Source of the DNA: Burkholderiales bacterium
Lineage (GTDB): Bacteria > Pseudomonadota > Gammaproteobacteria > Burkholderiales > Burkholderiaceae_F
DNA length: 7,134 nt
Reading direction: 5' to 3'
Assembly (NCBI GenBank): GCA_021298875.1
Contig: JAJTHJ010000152.1
Span: forward strand, 1 to 7,134
Part shown: positions 5,646-7,134 of the stretch, piece by piece
How positions within the stretch are numbered: the stretch's first letter is position 1
Layout of the letters: every line of letters begins with the position of its first letter
The notes under the pieces: generated by a model
The model's input: only the letters and a program-made list of their open reading frames with translations
What the model was told of the DNA's origin: nothing
Databases searched by the model: none
Position numbers and translations under genes: made by a program

Positions 5646-6494
5646 TCAAGGCGCTGGTGTTGGAATCACCGTGTAGTGCAGGCTACCTGAGCCGTAGGCC
5701 GGCTTGAACCAGGTGTTGCCGCACAGGTAGTAGCTCTGGCCGCCAACGGTGGGCGTGATGCAGCCGGCGGGCAGCGCCGCGTAACTGACCCCCATGATGT
5801 AACCCCCGGGCGGCGGCGCCGCCGCGACAGGCGGCGCGACCGCCACCGGCGCGGCGCGGGTGGCGCCTGCGGCGACACCGGCGTTGTAGGCACTGGTTGC
5901 GCTCGCCGCGCCGGCAGCGACTCCGGCGTTGTACGCGCCGGTATTGGCCGCCGCGGTGTTGGCACTGCCGGCTGCGTAGCCGGAGGCGTAAGCGGTATTA
6001 GCCGCTGCCGCGCTGTTGGCCGCCGAGGCCGACGCGATGGCCGCGCCAGTGGCCATGCCCACCACCGCGCCCGCGGCGGCGCAGCCGTAGCAGCCCGCCG
6101 CCGGCGGTGGGTAATAGGGCGCCGGCACCGGCGGGTGATACGCCGGATAGCCGTAGGCCGGAGCGCCCGGCGGGTGGTAGTAGGTCGAGCCTCCGGGGTA
6201 AGTGTGGTACGCGCCTTCGCCGTACGCGCCCTCGGTCGTGCCGCCGTACATGTTGGTGTGCTCGGTGCCGCCGTAAGCTGAATGTGCGGTGTTGCCGCCG
6301 TAGACGTTGGTGTGTTCGGTGCCTTCGCCGGCGACGTGCGAGGTGCTGCCACCCCAGCGGTTTTCGTGGCTGGTTGAGCCGTAGCTGTGCGACGTGCTGC
6401 CGCCGAAGCGGTTGGCGCTGGCCCAAGCGGCGGCGTTACCGGCCCAGGCGCAGCCGGTGGCGGCGATGGCGAGTGCGATGGCGATGCGGTTCAT
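5646..6494 (-). CDS. Low-complexity exported protein with Gly/His/Thr repeats and a glycine-zipper segment
   Basis: A 282-residue protein of unknown function. The N-terminal export signal is at residues 1-18; ATGC at 12-15 is a weak lipobox, so it could be a lipoprotein. Residues 31-85 hold short repeats: three (G/Y)GSTSH units and two GTEHTN(V/M)YGG units spaced 18 residues apart. Residues 104-133 are rich in Tyr, Pro and His. Residues 134-160 carry a CYGC pair and a small-residue run (AAAGAVVGMATGAAIA) typical of glycine zippers. Residues 187-213 contain AYNAGVAAGA twice with a 15-residue period. The C-terminal 50 residues look folded, with LPAGC, YYLCGNTWFKP and HYTVIP. The frame is open further upstream, but the ATG at 6494 has AGGAG 7 bases before it and starts the signal. 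It follows the DUF2092 gene by 23 bases, so the two are probably one operon. The composition suggests an envelope or surface-associated protein. Confidence 0.8.
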   Translation of the reverse strand: MNRIAIALAIAATGCAWAGNAAAWASANRFGGSTSHSYGSTSHENRWGGSTSHVAGEGTEHTNVYGGNTAHSAYGGTEHTNMYGGTTEGAYGEGAYHTYPGGSTYYHPPGAPAYGYPAYHPPVPAPYYPPPAAGCYGCAAAGAVVGMATGAAIASASAANSAAAANTAYASGYAAGSANTAAANTGAYNAGVAAGAASATSAYNAGVAAGATRAAPVAVAPPVAAAPPPGGYIMGVSYAALPAGCITPTVGGQSYYLCGNTWFKPAYGSGSLHYTVIPTPAP

Positions 6495-6517
6495 CGATGG
6501 ACTCCTGTGGGCGGCCT

Positions 6518-7134
6518 TCATTGCGGTTTGGCGGCCGGGGCTGCCGGCTTGGCCGGCGGTTTGGCGGGCGGCTTGGTCTTCGGCAGCGGCGGCAGCGACG
6601 GCTTGGCGAAGTCGACCTTCTTCGCCGCCTGCGCCTTGTCCGAGGCGAAGCTGGCTGGCGCGACCGGCGCGCCCAACTGCCAATTGGTGAATTCCATGTC
6701 GTAGCGCAGCTGCTTGGGGTCAGCCGCGTAGATCGCGCGGAAGCGCCGCGGCAGCTTGTCTTCGGTGCCGATCCACATTTGCAGGAACACGTCGCGGTTG
6801 GCCCATACCACCATGTCGGTCGCGACACCGCCCACGACGGCCGACGGGCCGGTGTAGAACGCCAGCAGCGCGCCCTTGGCGAGCGCGGCGTAGGGGTCGG
6901 GGAGCAGCAGATCCTCGAACGGGAAGTAAACGTCCGCCGTCTTGAGCGCCTGCGCGAGCGCGGCCTCCACGGTCGGCGGTGCCGCCGCCACCGCGGCTAG
7001 GCCGTCGTTGGGCAGGTACACCACCATGCCCTTGCCGTCGTAGTAGAACTCGCGCGGCGGGCCGTCGCCGGGGATCAGCACGCGCAGCTTGTCGGGCCGC
7101 TGCATCGTCACGTCGTAGCGGGTCGTGGTCACCA
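6518..7134 (-). CDS. DUF2092 family periplasmic protein, 5' end cut by the window edge
   Basis: About 205 residues of the C-terminal part are visible; the start and any signal peptide lie beyond the right edge. Features typical of DUF2092 (predicted periplasmic, LolA/LppX-like fold) are RPDKLRV, FYYDGKGMVVYLP, a DLLLPDPYAAL segment, the middle VVGGVATDMVVWANRDVFLQMWI strand pattern and LPRRFRAIY. LolA-like folds bind lipids or hydrophobic ligands; no substrate is established for this family. The last 35 residues after the domain form a Pro/Lys/Ala-rich tail (KPPAKPPAKPAAPAAKPQ) that is likely disordered and could bind the cell wall or other envelope partners. It is immediately upstream of the low-complexity exported protein gene with a 23-base gap containing that gene's ribosome site, indicating joint expression. 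Confidence 0.85.
   Translation of the reverse strand, partial: VTTTRYDVTMQRPDKLRVLIPGDGPPREFYYDGKGMVVYLPNDGLAAVAAAPPTVEAALAQALKTADVYFPFEDLLLPDPYAALAKGALLAFYTGPSAVVGGVATDMVVWANRDVFLQMWIGTEDKLPRRFRAIYAADPKQLRYDMEFTNWQLGAPVAPASFASDKAQAAKKVDFAKPSLPPLPKTKPPAKPPAKPAAPAAKPQ

Noticed and set aside
6107..7000. A 297-codon + strand frame opposite the low-complexity and DUF2092 genes
   Set aside because: Extremely Arg/Cys/Trp-rich translation produced by the complement of Gly/Ala/Pro codons; no start context or domain.
1..7134. tRNA, rRNA, CRISPR array, insertion sequence or phage attachment site
   Set aside because: No cloverleaf, spaced direct repeats, transposase motifs or terminal inverted repeats were seen on reading both strands.

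Overview
The window is high-GC DNA with short intergenic gaps, Sec and Tat signal peptides, c-type cytochromes and an outer-membrane barrel protein, so it comes from a Gram-negative proteobacterium. The respiratory gene set and a GC-rich interspersed inverted repeat (898-969) fit Xanthomonadales/Rhodanobacteraceae or Burkholderiales. I cannot fix the genus from sequence alone.

Layout: (1) the glycine-rich C-terminal tail of a + strand gene (3-83); (2) a + strand secreted Sel1-repeat protein (185-880); (3) a 30-bp-stem inverted repeat between convergent genes (898-969); (4) a four-gene minus-strand electron-transfer cluster read from 4686 down to 986; (5) a divergent + strand four-helix membrane protein of DUF4239/bestrophin-like type (4872-5639); (6) a minus-strand pair made of a DUF2092 periplasmic protein, cut by the window edge (6518-7134), and a low-complexity exported protein (5646-6494). 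No gap exceeds 300 bases.

The main interest is region 4. In transcription order it encodes a Cyc2-like fused monoheme cytochrome-porin (outer membrane), a diheme cytochrome c4-like protein (periplasm), a Tat-exported high-potential iron-sulfur protein (HiPIP), and a triheme cytochrome c of the alcohol-dehydrogenase cytochrome-subunit type. Together they carry six CXXCH hemes and one [4Fe-4S] cluster, with no catalytic dehydrogenase subunit. This is the parts list for electron flow from outside the cell, through the outer membrane, to periplasmic carriers and the respiratory chain. It resembles the Cyc2/c4/Iro logic of iron oxidisers. Iron as substrate is inference.

The Cyc2-like gene is broken by an apparent one-base deletion near 4032/4033. 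Restoring one base gives a continuous 452-residue protein, so this is either a recent inactivation or a sequence error. A plausible promoter (4719-4747) overlapped by an 8-bp-arm inverted repeat (4702-4722) lies directly upstream of the cluster.
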